A stretch of DNA of 64,000 bases from Sphingobium scionense (GCF_014197035.1 NZ_JACIEU010000004.1:186001-250000), one strand, 5' to 3'; shown: positions 46,376 to 55,897, counted from the stretch's first letter. Numbers and translations: made by a program. The notes: a model not told the origin generated them from the sequence alone.

Positions 46376-48703
46376 TCAGAACTTGTTATCGCGCGGGAAG
46401 CCCGTCGGCGGCATACGGCCGGCTGCGCCACGCGCGACCCGCCATGGCGTCATGTCGGCTTCGGTCCGGGTCCGGCCGGTCTCGCCGCCCATCGCCCAGC
46501 TGATCCCGTCACTCAGGCGGAAAGCGATCGCGTCGGACAGGCCGCCGTCCCGATAGCGCTGCATCTGCACACCCTGGCCGCGTGCCATCTTGGGCATCTC
46601 GATGATCGAATAGACCAGCAGCTTCCGGTTCTCGCCGATCACGGCAATGCTGTCGGCCTCCGGATCGACCGGATGAACCACCGCCAGCTTCGCGCCGGCG
46701 CGAACATTCACCACCTGCTTGCCCTTGCGCGTCTCCGCCAGGATATCGGCGACATCAGCCAGGAAGCCCCGACCATCGGACGACGCCAGCAGCAACTGCC
46801 CGCCCGTCCTGGCCGGCATCAGGGCGACGATCGCACCCTGATCGTCCATGTCGACCATCATCCGCACCGGATCGCCAAAACCGCGGCCGCCCGGCAGCTT
46901 GTCGGCGCCCAGCGTGTAGATGCGGCCGCTCGATGTCGCCATCAGCAGCTTGTCGGTGGTATAGGCATGGAACGCATATTGTGGCCCATCGCCCTCCTTG
47001 AACTTGAGCGTATCAGCCGCGGCCAGGTCGCGATGCCCGCTCATCGCGCGGATCCAGCCGCGTTCGGACAGGATCACCGTCACCGGCTCGCGCTCGATCA
47101 TCGCCTCCAGCGGGATCTCCCGCGCAGGCCCGGCTTCCTGGACCAGGGTGCGGCGACGCCCCAGCGCCGTGTCCGGCCCATAGCGCTTGCGCAGGTCGGC
47201 AATGTCGCGCTTCAGCCGGGTGCGCTGCCGGGCCGGGCTCTCGACCAGCTTTTCCAGCTCGGCCTGTTCCTTGACCAGTTCGGCATGCTCGCGCCGCAGT
47301 TCCATCTCTTCCAGCTTGCGCAAGCTGCGCAGCCGCATGTTGAGAATCGCCTCAGCCTGGCGATCGGTCAGGCTGAACTCGGCCATCATCACCTCCTTGG
47401 GCTCATCCTCGGTACGGATGATCTCGATCACCCGGTCGAGGTTGAGATAGGCGATGATATAGCCGTCGAGCAGTTCCAGCCGCGTCGCGATCTTCTCCAG
47501 CCGGTGCTGTGCCCGGCGGACCAGCACATCGATCTGGTGCTTGAGCCATTCGACCAGCACGGCGCGCAGCCCCAGCACGCGCGGCGTATGGGTGGCGTCG
47601 AGCACGTTGAGGTTGAGCGGAAAGCGATTTTCCAGGTCGGTCAGGCGGAACAGGCTGTCCTTGAGCACGTCAACCGGGACGTTGCGGCTCTTGGGGACGA
47701 TGACGATGCGGATCGCCTCATCACTCTCGTCGCGCACATCCTCCAGGATCGGCAGCTTCTTGTCGTTGATCAGCGCCGCGATCTGCTCGATCAGCTTGGA
47801 TTTCTGCACCTGATAGGGGATTTCGGAAATCACCAGCTGCCAGGTGCCACCGGCCAGTTTCTCGATCCCTTCCGCTTCCCAGCTGCCATCCTCGTTGCGG
47901 CCGGTGGAGAAACGCGCGCGGGTGCGGAAGGAGCCGCGTCCGGTGCGATAGGCTTCGGAGATGATCGCCTGATTATCGACCAGTACGCCGCCAGTCGGGA
48001 AGTCAGGGCCTTTCACGATCTCCATCAGCGCGGCGTCGCCAGCTTCGGGATCATCGATCAGCAGGGTCGCCGCATCCAGCAACTCGGTCACATTATGCGG
48101 CGGGATGCTGGTCGCCATGCCGACCGCGATGCCGCTGGCGCCATTGGCCAGCAGATTGGGGAAAAGGCCGGGGAAAACCTCCGGCTCCTCATCCTCGCCA
48201 TTATAGGTCGGGCGGAAATCGACCGTCCCTTCGTCCAGCCCCGCCATCAGGTCGGCCGCCGGCTGGGTCAGGCGCGCCTCGGTATAGCGCATGGCCGCCG
48301 CATTATCGCCGTCAATATTGCCGAAATTGCCCTGGCCATCCACCAGCGGAGTACGCAGCGAGAAGTCCTGCGCCAGACGCACCATCGCATCATAGACCGA
48401 CGCGTCACCATGCGGGTGATATTTACCGATGACGTCGCCGACGACGCGGGCGCATTTCTTGTAGCTGGTGGTGTTACGCGCCGGATTGGCGACCAGCACA
48501 TCCGGGTTAGCGCCGCCCGGCTCCATCCGCAGCAGCCGCATCGCCCAGAGCAGGCGCCGATGCACCGGCTTCAGCCCGTCGCGCAGGTCCGGCAGCGAAC
48601 GCGCGGTGATGGTGGAGAGCGCATAGACCAGATAGCGCTGAGAGAGCGCCGCGTCGAAAGGATGGTCCTTGATAGCGTCGAACGGGTCGCGAAAATCGGT
48701 CAT
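46376..48703 (-). CDS. parC: DNA topoisomerase IV subunit A
   Basis: Decatenates daughter chromosomes with ParE. The 775-residue protein has the catalytic Tyr140 in AMRYTEARL, the GyrA/ParC N-terminal region [34 protein letters not shown], and a C-terminal domain of beta-pinwheel repeats. It lacks a GyrA-box (QxxGG-G), supporting ParC rather than GyrA. The position equivalent to E. coli ParC Ser80 is Ala101 (HGDASVYD). An orphan antitoxin-like gene lies just upstream. Confidence 0.95.
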   Translation of the reverse strand: MTDFRDPFDAIKDHPFDAALSQRYLVYALSTITARSLPDLRDGLKPVHRRLLWAMRLLRMEPGGANPDVLVANPARNTTSYKKCARVVGDVIGKYHPHGDASVYDAMVRLAQDFSLRTPLVDGQGNFGNIDGDNAAAMRYTEARLTQPAADLMAGLDEGTVDFRPTYNGEDEEPEVFPGLFPNLLANGASGIAVGMATSIPPHNVTELLDAATLLIDDPEAGDAALMEIVKGPDFPTGGVLVDNQAIISEAYRTGRGSFRTRARFSTGRNEDGSWEAEGIEKLAGGTWQLVISEIPYQVQKSKLIEQIAALINDKKLPILEDVRDESDEAIRIVIVPKSRNVPVDVLKDSLFRLTDLENRFPLNLNVLDATHTPRVLGLRAVLVEWLKHQIDVLVRRAQHRLEKIATRLELLDGYIIAYLNLDRVIEIIRTEDEPKEVMMAEFSLTDRQAEAILNMRLRSLRKLEEMELRREHAELVKEQAELEKLVESPARQRTRLKRDIADLRKRYGPDTALGRRRTLVQEAGPAREIPLEAMIEREPVTVILSERGWIRAMSGHRDLAAADTLKFKEGDGPQYAFHAYTTDKLLMATSSGRIYTLGADKLPGGRGFGDPVRMMVDMDDQGAIVALMPARTGGQLLLASSDGRGFLADVADILAETRKGKQVVNVRAGAKLAVVHPVDPEADSIAVIGENRKLLVYSIIEMPKMARGQGVQMQRYRDGGLSDAIAFRLSDGISWAMGGETGRTRTEADMTPWRVARGAAGRMPPTGFPRDNKF

Positions 48704-48774
48704 CGGGAGTGGCTTAGCAGGACGGAACGTGAACGGAAACGAGAATTATGCACCCCAAAGGCTGGGCGCCGCGA

Positions 48775-49005
48775 TCAAAAATTTCGATATTTATCGAGCG
48801 GAAGGCCATGCTTCTCGACATAGGCGTTCCAACTTTCCATCGCGTCCCTATTGGCTTCCATCCAGCGATGGCGAACTTCCTCCACGAAACCGGGCTCGGA
48901 CCGTAGACTGAGATCCATCCCCAGCTCTTCGGCAGCAGCAATCAGGTTCCGCTCTCGCGCGGCTTCGACCCGCGCCCGGCTTACCGCGAACTCATCGTCA
49001 TCCAT
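48775..49005 (-). CDS. Orphan CcdA-like antitoxin fragment or homologue
   Basis: The 76-residue protein ends RHRWMEANRDAMESWNAYVE, then a KHGLPLDKYRNF tail, closely like the toxin-binding C-terminus of CcdA antitoxins (ERW...N..AI..YN..VE..GLPL..YR.F). The N-terminal part includes NLIAAAEELGMDLS, recalling the CcdA ribbon-helix-helix, but the usual leading beta-strand is not clear. No ccdB toxin frame lies on either side: 71 bp separate it from parC and 39 bp from the upstream LysR gene. It therefore looks like a solitary antitoxin or remnant. Confidence 0.75.
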   Translation of the reverse strand: MDDDEFAVSRARVEAARERNLIAAAEELGMDLSLRSEPGFVEEVRHRWMEANRDAMESWNAYVEKHGLPLDKYRNF

Positions 49006-49044
49006 TGGCCGATCACCCTTTGCAGGACGATATCATGCCATGGC

Positions 49045-49965
49045 TCAATGCGGCAAGAAACGCGCCTCCGGATCGGCGGCGATGGCGGTGGCAAACTCGG
49101 CGCTGATCCAGTCGCGGAAGGCTTTGATCTTGGGCGTGTTGCGGGCATGGGGCGGATAGACCAGCCAATAGCTGGCGATCTCGCGGACATAGGACGGCAC
49201 TGCCTCCACCAGTTGCCCCGCTTCCACCTCCGCCTTCCAGAGGAAATGGTTGAGGATGGCGACCCCCTGCCCGGCGATCGCGGCGCGCCCTTCCATCACC
49301 TGGCTGTCGAGCGCGATGCCGGGCGGGCCATCGGCCGGGTCGGCCTCCACGCCCATCGCCGCGAACCATTCATGCCACCACATGTCGTCGGGCGACAGGC
49401 GTGGCAGGGCGTGGAGCGCCTGCGCGTCGGCGATCGCCCCGTGCCGGTCGCGCCAGGCCGGGCTGCACATCGGCACCAGCCGGTTATGGGTCAGCAGCCG
49501 TGCTTCCAGCCCCGGCCACTCCCCCTTGCCGCCGCGCACCGCCAGATCGATACCCTCGCGAGCCAGGTCGACCACCGCGTCATCCGCCATGATCCGCACG
49601 GCCAGGTTCGGGTGGCGCATCTGGAAGGCACCGATCCGCGGCGCCAGCCAGAGATGCGCGAAACTGTTGGTGCAGCTTATGCTCAGCACCGCCGAATGAT
49701 CCTGGGTCAGCGCAGCAAAGCCCTGCCGCATCTGGTCGAAGGCGCGGGTCAGGATCGGCGCGATCTCGCGCCCCTTCTCGGTCAGGGCGACCTTGCGCCC
49801 GGTCCGCTGGAACAGGCTGATGCCCAGCCGCTCCTCCAGCAATTTCACCTGATAGCTGACCGCCGCCTGGGTCATGCCCAGTTCGTGCGCGGCGGCGGTG
49901 AAATTCTCCAGCCGCGCGGCGGCCTCGAACACGCGGATGGCGGATAAGGGCGGCAGGTTCGACAT
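49045..49965 (-). CDS. LysR-family regulator (GcvA-like)
   Basis: The 306-residue protein starts MSNLPPLSAIRVFEAAARLE, the typical opening of the GcvA subgroup, with HTH FTAAAHELGMTQAAVSYQVK and a substrate-binding domain (VDLAREGIDLAVRGGKGEWP). GcvA-type regulators control glycine cleavage or beta-lactamase genes elsewhere, but no such target is adjacent. It is divergent from the small gene at 50095. The function is open. Confidence 0.9.
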   Translation of the reverse strand: MSNLPPLSAIRVFEAAARLENFTAAAHELGMTQAAVSYQVKLLEERLGISLFQRTGRKVALTEKGREIAPILTRAFDQMRQGFAALTQDHSAVLSISCTNSFAHLWLAPRIGAFQMRHPNLAVRIMADDAVVDLAREGIDLAVRGGKGEWPGLEARLLTHNRLVPMCSPAWRDRHGAIADAQALHALPRLSPDDMWWHEWFAAMGVEADPADGPPGIALDSQVMEGRAAIAGQGVAILNHFLWKAEVEAGQLVEAVPSYVREIASYWLVYPPHARNTPKIKAFRDWISAEFATAIAADPEARFLPH

Positions 49966-50094
49966 GCCAGATAAATAAGCCAGGCTTATATACGCTGTCC
50001 ATGCTTTTGTTGGCGTCGGCCGTGCCGTTCCGGCAGAGACAGGACTGCCGACGGCCCCCGCGCCCGGCGATAATCATGGACGGAAGGACCAGTG

Positions 50095-50265
50095 ATGCGC
50101 GATCAATATGACGCCCGGCTGTGGAATGACAGCCATGAAGAAATCAGCAAAAGCGCCGACCATTTTCTGCACCGGGTGATGCAGGCATTTCGGGTGCTCC
50201 ATCGCATCGAATGGAACGCCCCCTGGGCCGAGGAACGGTCATGCAAGCGGCCCTGCCAATCCTGA
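50095..50265 (+). CDS. Small hypothetical protein (56 residues)
   Basis: Unrecognised short gene. The ATG at 50095 follows a GGAAGGA ribosome-binding site at good spacing, and the product (MRDQYDARLWNDSHEEISKS, then helical DHFLHRVMQAFRVLHRIEWN) looks like a single amphipathic helical protein with two terminal cysteines. It is divergent from the LysR gene, 61 bp before otsB. Third-position GC is lower than in neighbours. Confidence 0.6.
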   Translation: MRDQYDARLWNDSHEEISKSADHFLHRVMQAFRVLHRIEWNAPWAEERSCKRPCQS

Positions 50266-50326
50266 AAATCCCGGAAAATGGCAAAACAGGGGTTGCGGTT
50301 TCCGGCATAGGCGCCACCTTTAGGCC

Positions 50327-51091
50327 GTGCCCGAAACCGCTCCCTCCCCCTTGCCGGACCTCCCCTCTCCATCGCCCGCGCTGCTGATCGGTGCCGCCCT
50401 GTTCCTCGATTTCGACGGGACTTTGGCGCCGATCGCGGACACGCCCGACGGGGTGCATGTCGATGGCGAACTGATCGATCTGCTCGCCGCGCTGCGCCGC
50501 AAGCTGAACGGGCGCCTTGCTATCGTCAGCGGCCGGTCGATTACCACGCTACGCGATTTCGGCTTCCACGATTTCCTGCTTGCTGGCACTCACGGCCTTG
50601 AATTTGCCGCGCCGGGTGAGACCCCGCAGGCTCCTGCCCGCCTGCCCGCCATCGACGCGGTCGAACAGGCCTTCCACCTCTTTGCCGACACCCGGCCCGG
50701 CATGCTGGTCGAGCGCAAGTCGATCAGCGTCGGCCTCCATTTTCGCGGCGCGCCCGACTGCGGCGAGGCCGCCGGCCTGCTCGCCCATCAGCTTGCGCAG
50801 GACCATGGCCTTGCCGTGCAGGCGGGCAAGATGCTGTTCGAACTGCGCCCGGGCGGCGCCGACAAGGGCAGCGCCGTCACCCACCTGATGCAACAGGCGC
50901 CGATGGCCGGCGGCACGCCGGTCTTCATCGGCGACGATGTCACGGACGAGGAAGGTTTTGCCGCCGCCGCCGATTTGGGCGGCCATGGCATATTGGTCGG
51001 GCCGGCGCGGCACACGCGCGCGGCCTTCGGCTTGGAACAGGTTGCCGCTGTCAGGCATTATCTGGCGCAGGGGGTCGCCGCGATCATCTGA
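50327..51091 (+). CDS. otsB: Trehalose-6-phosphate phosphatase
   Basis: HAD-family phosphatase that releases trehalose. The 254-residue protein has the nucleophile Asp in FLDFDGTLAPI, SGRSITTLR (motif 2), the TPP-specific GTHGLEF and VERKSISVGLHFR, and the metal motif GDDVTDEEGF. GTG start at 50327. First gene of an otsB-GH15-otsA operon. Confidence 0.94.
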   Translation: MPETAPSPLPDLPSPSPALLIGAALFLDFDGTLAPIADTPDGVHVDGELIDLLAALRRKLNGRLAIVSGRSITTLRDFGFHDFLLAGTHGLEFAAPGETPQAPARLPAIDAVEQAFHLFADTRPGMLVERKSISVGLHFRGAPDCGEAAGLLAHQLAQDHGLAVQAGKMLFELRPGGADKGSAVTHLMQQAPMAGGTPVFIGDDVTDEEGFAAAADLGGHGILVGPARHTRAAFGLEQVAAVRHYLAQGVAAII

Positions 51092-51213
51092 CCGGCGGCC
51101 AGCATTCGCATGAACGAAGGGGGCCGAATATCATCGATACAAACGACCATATCCTGGCCGGGAACGAGCGCAACCTCGACCTTTGGCCGATCGGCAACTG
51201 CCAGGCGTCGGCT

Positions 51214-52959
51214 TTGATCGACCGCGCCGGGCGCATGGTCTGGGCCTGCGTGCCCCGGGTCGATGGCGACCCCGTCTTTTCCGCCCTGCTCGACAACAAG
51301 CATTGGGACAGCAAGGAAGCCGCCGGCTTCTGGGCCATCGAACTGGAAAATTGCGTCGCTGTCGAACAGCACTACATCCGCAACACCCCGATCCTTGTCA
51401 CCCGCCAGACCGACGGCCAGGGCAATGCGATCGAAATTCTCGATTTTTGCCCGCGCCACAAGCATAAGGGGCGCATGTACCGTCCGGTTGCGTTTGCCCG
51501 CATCGTGCGACCGGCCGCCGGCAGCCCGCGCATCCGCGTGCGCCTGCGCCCCACCACCAGCTGGGGCAAGGAAAATGTCCCGGTCACCTACGGCTCCAAC
51601 CATATCCGCATGGTCCTGTCCTATATGGCAATGCGCATATCGACCAATGCGCCGATCGGCCTGATTTCCCAGGAAAGCTGGTTTCGCCTGGAATCGGATA
51701 TGCATTTCTTCATGGGGCCGGACGAGGGCTTTTCCGATGCGCTGCGCCCCGCGATCGAGCGGATGCTCGACGACACCATCCTCGAATGGCAGCTCTGGGT
51801 TCGCGGACTTGCCATTCCGGCTGAATGGCAGGAGGCGGTGATCCGCTCGGCCATCACGCTCAAGCTGTGCCAGCATGAGGAGACCGGTGCGATCGTCGCC
51901 GCGCTCACCACCTCCATCCCCGAACATGCCGACAGCGGCCGCAACTGGGACTATCGCTACTGCTGGGTGCGCGACGCCTATTATACGGTCGAGGCGCTGA
52001 ACCGGCTCGGCGCGCTAGACGTGCTGGAAACCTATCTCGTCTACCTGCGCAACATCGTCGATGGCGCCAAGGGCGGCCATATTCAGCCGCTCTACGACGT
52101 GCGCGGCAACGCCACGCTGCACGAATGGGAGGCGGAAAGGCTGCCAGGCTATCGCGGCATGGGACCGGTCCGGGTGGGCAATGCTGCCTATGAACAGATC
52201 CAGCATGATGCCTATGGCCAGATCGTCCTGTCCTCGGTCCAGGGCTTCATCGACCGTCGGCTGCTGCGCATGGCCGGCCATGCCGATTTCGAGGCACTGG
52301 AGGTGGTCGGCGAGCGCGCCTGGCAGGTCTATGACCAGCCCGACGCCGGCTTGTGGGAACTGCGCACCCGCGCCCATGTCCACAGCTATAGCGCGGTGAT
52401 GTGCTGGGCCGCCTGCGATCGCCTGGCCCATGCCGCTACCGCGCTCGACCTGCCGTTGCGTGCTGCCCATTGGGAAAATCGCGCCGAAACGATGCGGACA
52501 CGCATCCTTCAATCCGCCTGGCGCGAAGACAGCAAGGCGATTTCCGCCAATTTCGAGGATGACGCGCGCGACGCGTCGCTGCTGCAACTGCTCGACCTGC
52601 GCTTCCTGACCGCCGACGATCCGATGTTCATCGGCACGCTCGAAGCGCTGGAAAAGGATCTGCGGCGGGGCAACGACATGCTGCGCTACAGCACGCCCGA
52701 CGATTTCGGCGAGCCTGTCACCGCTTTCAACGTCTGTACCTTCTGGCTGATCGAGGCGCTGCATCGCACCGGCCGCACGGAAGAAGCACGCGACCTGTTC
52801 GAGGAAATGCTGTCCCGCCGCACCGCCGCGGGCCTGCTGTCCGAAGATATCGATCCCCATAGCGGGGAACTCTGGGGAAATTACCCGCAAACCTATTCGT
52901 TGGTCGGCATCATCAACTGCGCCGTCTTGCTGAGCAAACCGTGGAGCGTGATGCGATGA
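51214..52959 (+). CDS. Glycoside hydrolase family 15 (trehalase/glucoamylase-type)
   Basis: Inverting glucosidase; in this context a trehalase-like role is likely (inference). The 581-residue frame from TTG 51214 includes an (alpha/alpha)6 barrel with RNWDYRYCWVRDAYYTV, the general-acid motif LWELRTRAHVHSYSAVM and the C-terminal EDIDPHSGELWGNYPQTYS carrying the base. The frame continues upstream in sense, encoding NLDLWPIGNCQASA from 51172, the expected N-terminus, but no ATG, GTG or TTG exists there. The nearest ATG (51110) is one base out of frame across a GGGGG run. It overlaps otsA by 4 bp (ATGA). Confidence 0.9.
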   Translation: MIDRAGRMVWACVPRVDGDPVFSALLDNKHWDSKEAAGFWAIELENCVAVEQHYIRNTPILVTRQTDGQGNAIEILDFCPRHKHKGRMYRPVAFARIVRPAAGSPRIRVRLRPTTSWGKENVPVTYGSNHIRMVLSYMAMRISTNAPIGLISQESWFRLESDMHFFMGPDEGFSDALRPAIERMLDDTILEWQLWVRGLAIPAEWQEAVIRSAITLKLCQHEETGAIVAALTTSIPEHADSGRNWDYRYCWVRDAYYTVEALNRLGALDVLETYLVYLRNIVDGAKGGHIQPLYDVRGNATLHEWEAERLPGYRGMGPVRVGNAAYEQIQHDAYGQIVLSSVQGFIDRRLLRMAGHADFEALEVVGERAWQVYDQPDAGLWELRTRAHVHSYSAVMCWAACDRLAHAATALDLPLRAAHWENRAETMRTRILQSAWREDSKAISANFEDDARDASLLQLLDLRFLTADDPMFIGTLEALEKDLRRGNDMLRYSTPDDFGEPVTAFNVCTFWLIEALHRTGRTEEARDLFEEMLSRRTAAGLLSEDIDPHSGELWGNYPQTYSLVGIINCAVLLSKPWSVMR

Positions 52960-54362
52960 GCCGCCTTATAGTCATTTCCAACCGGGTCAGTCGCCCCAAT
53001 GGCGCCGCCAATCAGGGCGGGCTTGCCGTCGCGCTGGCCCAGGCACTGCGCGAAAGCCGGGGCATCTGGGTCGGCTGGTCGGGCGAAACGACCGAGAATT
53101 TCACCGGCCATATCGGCTTTGCCGAGGATCAGGGCGTCAAGACCGCGACGATCGACCTGGAAGAACAGGACGTCGATGAATATTATAACGGCTATGCCAA
53201 CAAGACGCTGTGGCCGCTCTTCCATTTCCGCATCGACCTGGCCGAATATGCCCGCGATTTCGAGGGCGGCTATAATCGCGTCAACCAGCGCTTCGCCGAC
53301 ACCGCCACCCCGCTGATCGAGCCGGATGACGTCATCTGGGTGCAGGATTATCACATGATCCCGCTTGGCCAGATGCTGCGGGACAAGGGCCTGCAGAACC
53401 GCATGGGATTCTTCCTTCACATCCCCTGGCCGCCGACCCGCCTGCTGGTGTCGCTCCCGCACCATACCAAGCTGGTCAGCACGCTGTTCGCCTATGATGT
53501 CGTCGGCTTCCATACGGAGGAATGGCTGGAATCCTTCCGCCATTATGTCGAGCGGGAGATGGGCGGCACGGTGGACGGTGATTTCGTCACCGTCGGCGAT
53601 CGCACCATTCAGGCCATCGCCTGCCCGATCGGCATCAACGCACAGGAATTTGCCAGCGCCGCCACCAGCGAAGCCGCGCAGGACATGCATCGCAAGGTTC
53701 GCGCCTCGTTGCAGGATCGCTCGCTGATCGTTGGCGTCGACCGGCTCGACTATAGCAAGGGCCTGGAGGAACGCTTCAATGGCTATGCCCGCTTCCTCAA
53801 GGATCATCCCGAGCATCACCGCAATGTCGTTCTGGCGCAGATCGCGCCGCCCTCGCGCGGCGAAGTGGAAAGCTATCAGCAGATCCGCGCCACGCTGGAT
53901 TCGCTCGCCGGGCGCATCAATGGCGAATATAGCGATGTCGACTGGACCCCGATCCGCTATGTCAACCAGGGCTATCCCCGCGACAAGCTGGCCGGCATCT
54001 ACCGGTCGGCCGGCATTGGCCTGGTCACGCCCCTGCGCGACGGTATGAACCTGGTCGCGAAGGAATATGTCGCAGCGCAGGATCCCGATGACCCCGGCGT
54101 CCTCATCCTGTCCCGCTTCGCCGGCGCGGCGATGCAACTCAAGGATGCACTGCTCATCAACCCCTACAGCCCCGAAGAAATGTCCGATGCCATCAACCGC
54201 GCTCTTGCCATGCCGCTCGACGAGCGCAAGCGGCGCTGGCGGGCAATGATGAACAGCGTCGAGCAGCAGGATATCAGCTGGTGGCGCAGCGCCTTCACTG
54301 ACCGGCTCACCGCCACCCGTCAGGAGGAACCTGAAGTGGAAGCCGAACCCGCCACCGAATGA
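52956..54362 (+). CDS. otsA: Alpha,alpha-trehalose-6-phosphate synthase (GT20)
   Basis: Makes trehalose-6-phosphate from UDP-glucose and glucose-6-phosphate. The 468-residue protein has IVISNRVSRPN, the GGL loop, WVQDYHMIPL, the signature VDRLDYSKGLEERF with the phosphate-binding Arg and Lys, and DGMNLVAKEYVAAQ. The ATG at 52956 overlaps the GH15 stop, so all three trehalose genes are translationally linked. Trehalose synthesis is usually a general stress response function; no EcfG promoter could be identified with confidence. Confidence 0.96.
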   Translation: MSRLIVISNRVSRPNGAANQGGLAVALAQALRESRGIWVGWSGETTENFTGHIGFAEDQGVKTATIDLEEQDVDEYYNGYANKTLWPLFHFRIDLAEYARDFEGGYNRVNQRFADTATPLIEPDDVIWVQDYHMIPLGQMLRDKGLQNRMGFFLHIPWPPTRLLVSLPHHTKLVSTLFAYDVVGFHTEEWLESFRHYVEREMGGTVDGDFVTVGDRTIQAIACPIGINAQEFASAATSEAAQDMHRKVRASLQDRSLIVGVDRLDYSKGLEERFNGYARFLKDHPEHHRNVVLAQIAPPSRGEVESYQQIRATLDSLAGRINGEYSDVDWTPIRYVNQGYPRDKLAGIYRSAGIGLVTPLRDGMNLVAKEYVAAQDPDDPGVLILSRFAGAAMQLKDALLINPYSPEEMSDAINRALAMPLDERKRRWRAMMNSVEQQDISWWRSAFTDRLTATRQEEPEVEAEPATE

Positions 54363-54397
54363 TTGAGCCACAGCGCATCACCGGCTAGGCCGTTGCG

Positions 54398-54529
54398 ATG
54401 CACAGCGAAGACGAAGAACCGCGCGGCCTGTGGGCCGCCATCAGCGCCAGATCCGGCGTGATCATCGGCAGCATCGGCCTGATCGCCTGGCTGGCGCTGA
54501 TCTGGTTCATGTTCGGCGACGTGCTGTAG
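54398..54529 (+). CDS. Small single-span membrane protein (43 residues)
   Basis: Unrecognised. From the ATG at 54398 the product is MHSEDEEPRGLWAAISARSG, then a hydrophobic helix (VIIGSIGLIAWLALIWFMFG) ending DVL. An acidic N-terminus, a short basic patch and one transmembrane segment at the C-terminus give a tail-anchored look. It lies 35 bp after otsA on the same strand. Confidence 0.6.
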   Translation: MHSEDEEPRGLWAAISARSGVIIGSIGLIAWLALIWFMFGDVL

Positions 54530-54616
54530 CTCACCCCCCTGCGGATTTGCCCTTGCGTCTCGTTGAACCAGCGGCAGACATGATGCCGCTCCGGCTTCGG
54601 GAGCGCCAAACGGGGG

Positions 54617-55897
54617 ATGTCCATGCTCGATCGCCGTTCCTTCCTCGGCAGCGCCGCTGCCGCTTCGCTCGCCGCGCCGATCGGGGCGGAGGCGCTGACC
54701 AGCGTGCCGCTGCCGGCCGCCGATCTCCATGCGAAGAATGAAGATGCCTATTGGGCGGCGCTGCGCCGGCAATTCCTGATCCCCGCCGATGTCGTGAACC
54801 TCAATGTCGGCACGGTCGGTTCCTCACCCCGCCCGGTGCTGAAAGCGATCTTCGACGGTTTCGAGACGACCGAGCAGATGACCCAGGAAGGATCGGAGGA
54901 TTATCCGATCTGGGGCTATGGTGCCTGGGACCAGTATCGCAGGCCCTTCGCCGACTTCATGGGCGCGAAGGTCGAGCAGATGGCGATCCTGCGCAACTGC
55001 ACGGAGGCGAACAGCTATGTCGCCAATGGCTTCGACATGAAGCCGGGCGACGAGGTACTGATCAGCGACGAGGAACATGGATCGGGCGAGATGCCCTGGA
55101 TGCTGCGGTCGCGCCGTTATGGCGTGGTGGTGAAGAAATTCGCTATGCCCAAGCCGCCGAAGAGCGCCGCCGAAATCCTCAACCGGATCAACGACGCGAT
55201 CACGCCCCAGACGCGGATCATCTTCGTCAGCCATATCAGCACCGCGACCGGCGTGGTGCTGCCGGCGAAGGAGATCGCCGCGCTCGCCCGGTCGAAGGGG
55301 ATCATCTCCGCCTTCGACGGCGCCCATGTACCGGGCATGATGAAGGTCGACCTCAACGATATCGGCTGCGACCTCTACACCGGGTCGATGCACAAATGGC
55401 TGTTCGCGACCAAGGGCACCGGCTTCCTCTATCTGCGCGACAGAAACGTGATGGACCGGGTCTGGAACACGATCGTGACCGGCGGCTATGACGACCCGAC
55501 CCGCATGGCCGATCGCTATATGCAGATCGGCTCCTCCTGCATCCCAACCTTGATGGGCCTCAACGCCGCGATCGACCTGGCCAACAGCATCGGCATGGAC
55601 CGGATCGAGGCGCGCAATCGCATGCTCGCCGACTATATTCATGCCGAAATGCTGAAGCGCGGCGCGCAGGACTGGACCTCGCCCGATCCGGCGCTGCGCT
55701 GCGCGATCGCGACCGTCAACGTGCCGCCGGTGCAGCGGATGGAATTGCAGGACTGGCTCTGGAAAAACCACAAGGTCCGCATTCGCGGCGGCAACCCCAG
55801 CAAGCTGCGCCTCGCCACCCCCTATTTCCTGAGCAAGGCGGACATCGATCGCTTCCTTGGCCTGTTCGACGAATATCGGAAGATGAAAGGGGCCTAA
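54617..55897 (+). CDS. Tat-exported class V aminotransferase-like PLP enzyme
   Basis: The 426-residue protein begins with a twin-arginine signal (DRRSFLGSAAAASLAAP, residues 5-21) and continues as a class V aminotransferase / isopenicillin-N epimerase-like fold. It has NLNVGTVGSSP, NCTEAN (substrate loop), FDGAHVPGM (PLP Asp) and the Schiff-base Lys in TGSMHKWLFATKGTGFL. The usual cytoplasmic PLP enzyme is therefore predicted to be folded with cofactor and exported. The reaction is unknown. ATG 54617 or 54623 could be the start. A family D repeat follows directly. Confidence 0.87.
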   Translation: MSMLDRRSFLGSAAAASLAAPIGAEALTSVPLPAADLHAKNEDAYWAALRRQFLIPADVVNLNVGTVGSSPRPVLKAIFDGFETTEQMTQEGSEDYPIWGYGAWDQYRRPFADFMGAKVEQMAILRNCTEANSYVANGFDMKPGDEVLISDEEHGSGEMPWMLRSRRYGVVVKKFAMPKPPKSAAEILNRINDAITPQTRIIFVSHISTATGVVLPAKEIAALARSKGIISAFDGAHVPGMMKVDLNDIGCDLYTGSMHKWLFATKGTGFLYLRDRNVMDRVWNTIVTGGYDDPTRMADRYMQIGSSCIPTLMGLNAAIDLANSIGMDRIEARNRMLADYIHAEMLKRGAQDWTSPDPALRCAIATVNVPPVQRMELQDWLWKNHKVRIRGGNPSKLRLATPYFLSKADIDRFLGLFDEYRKMKGA

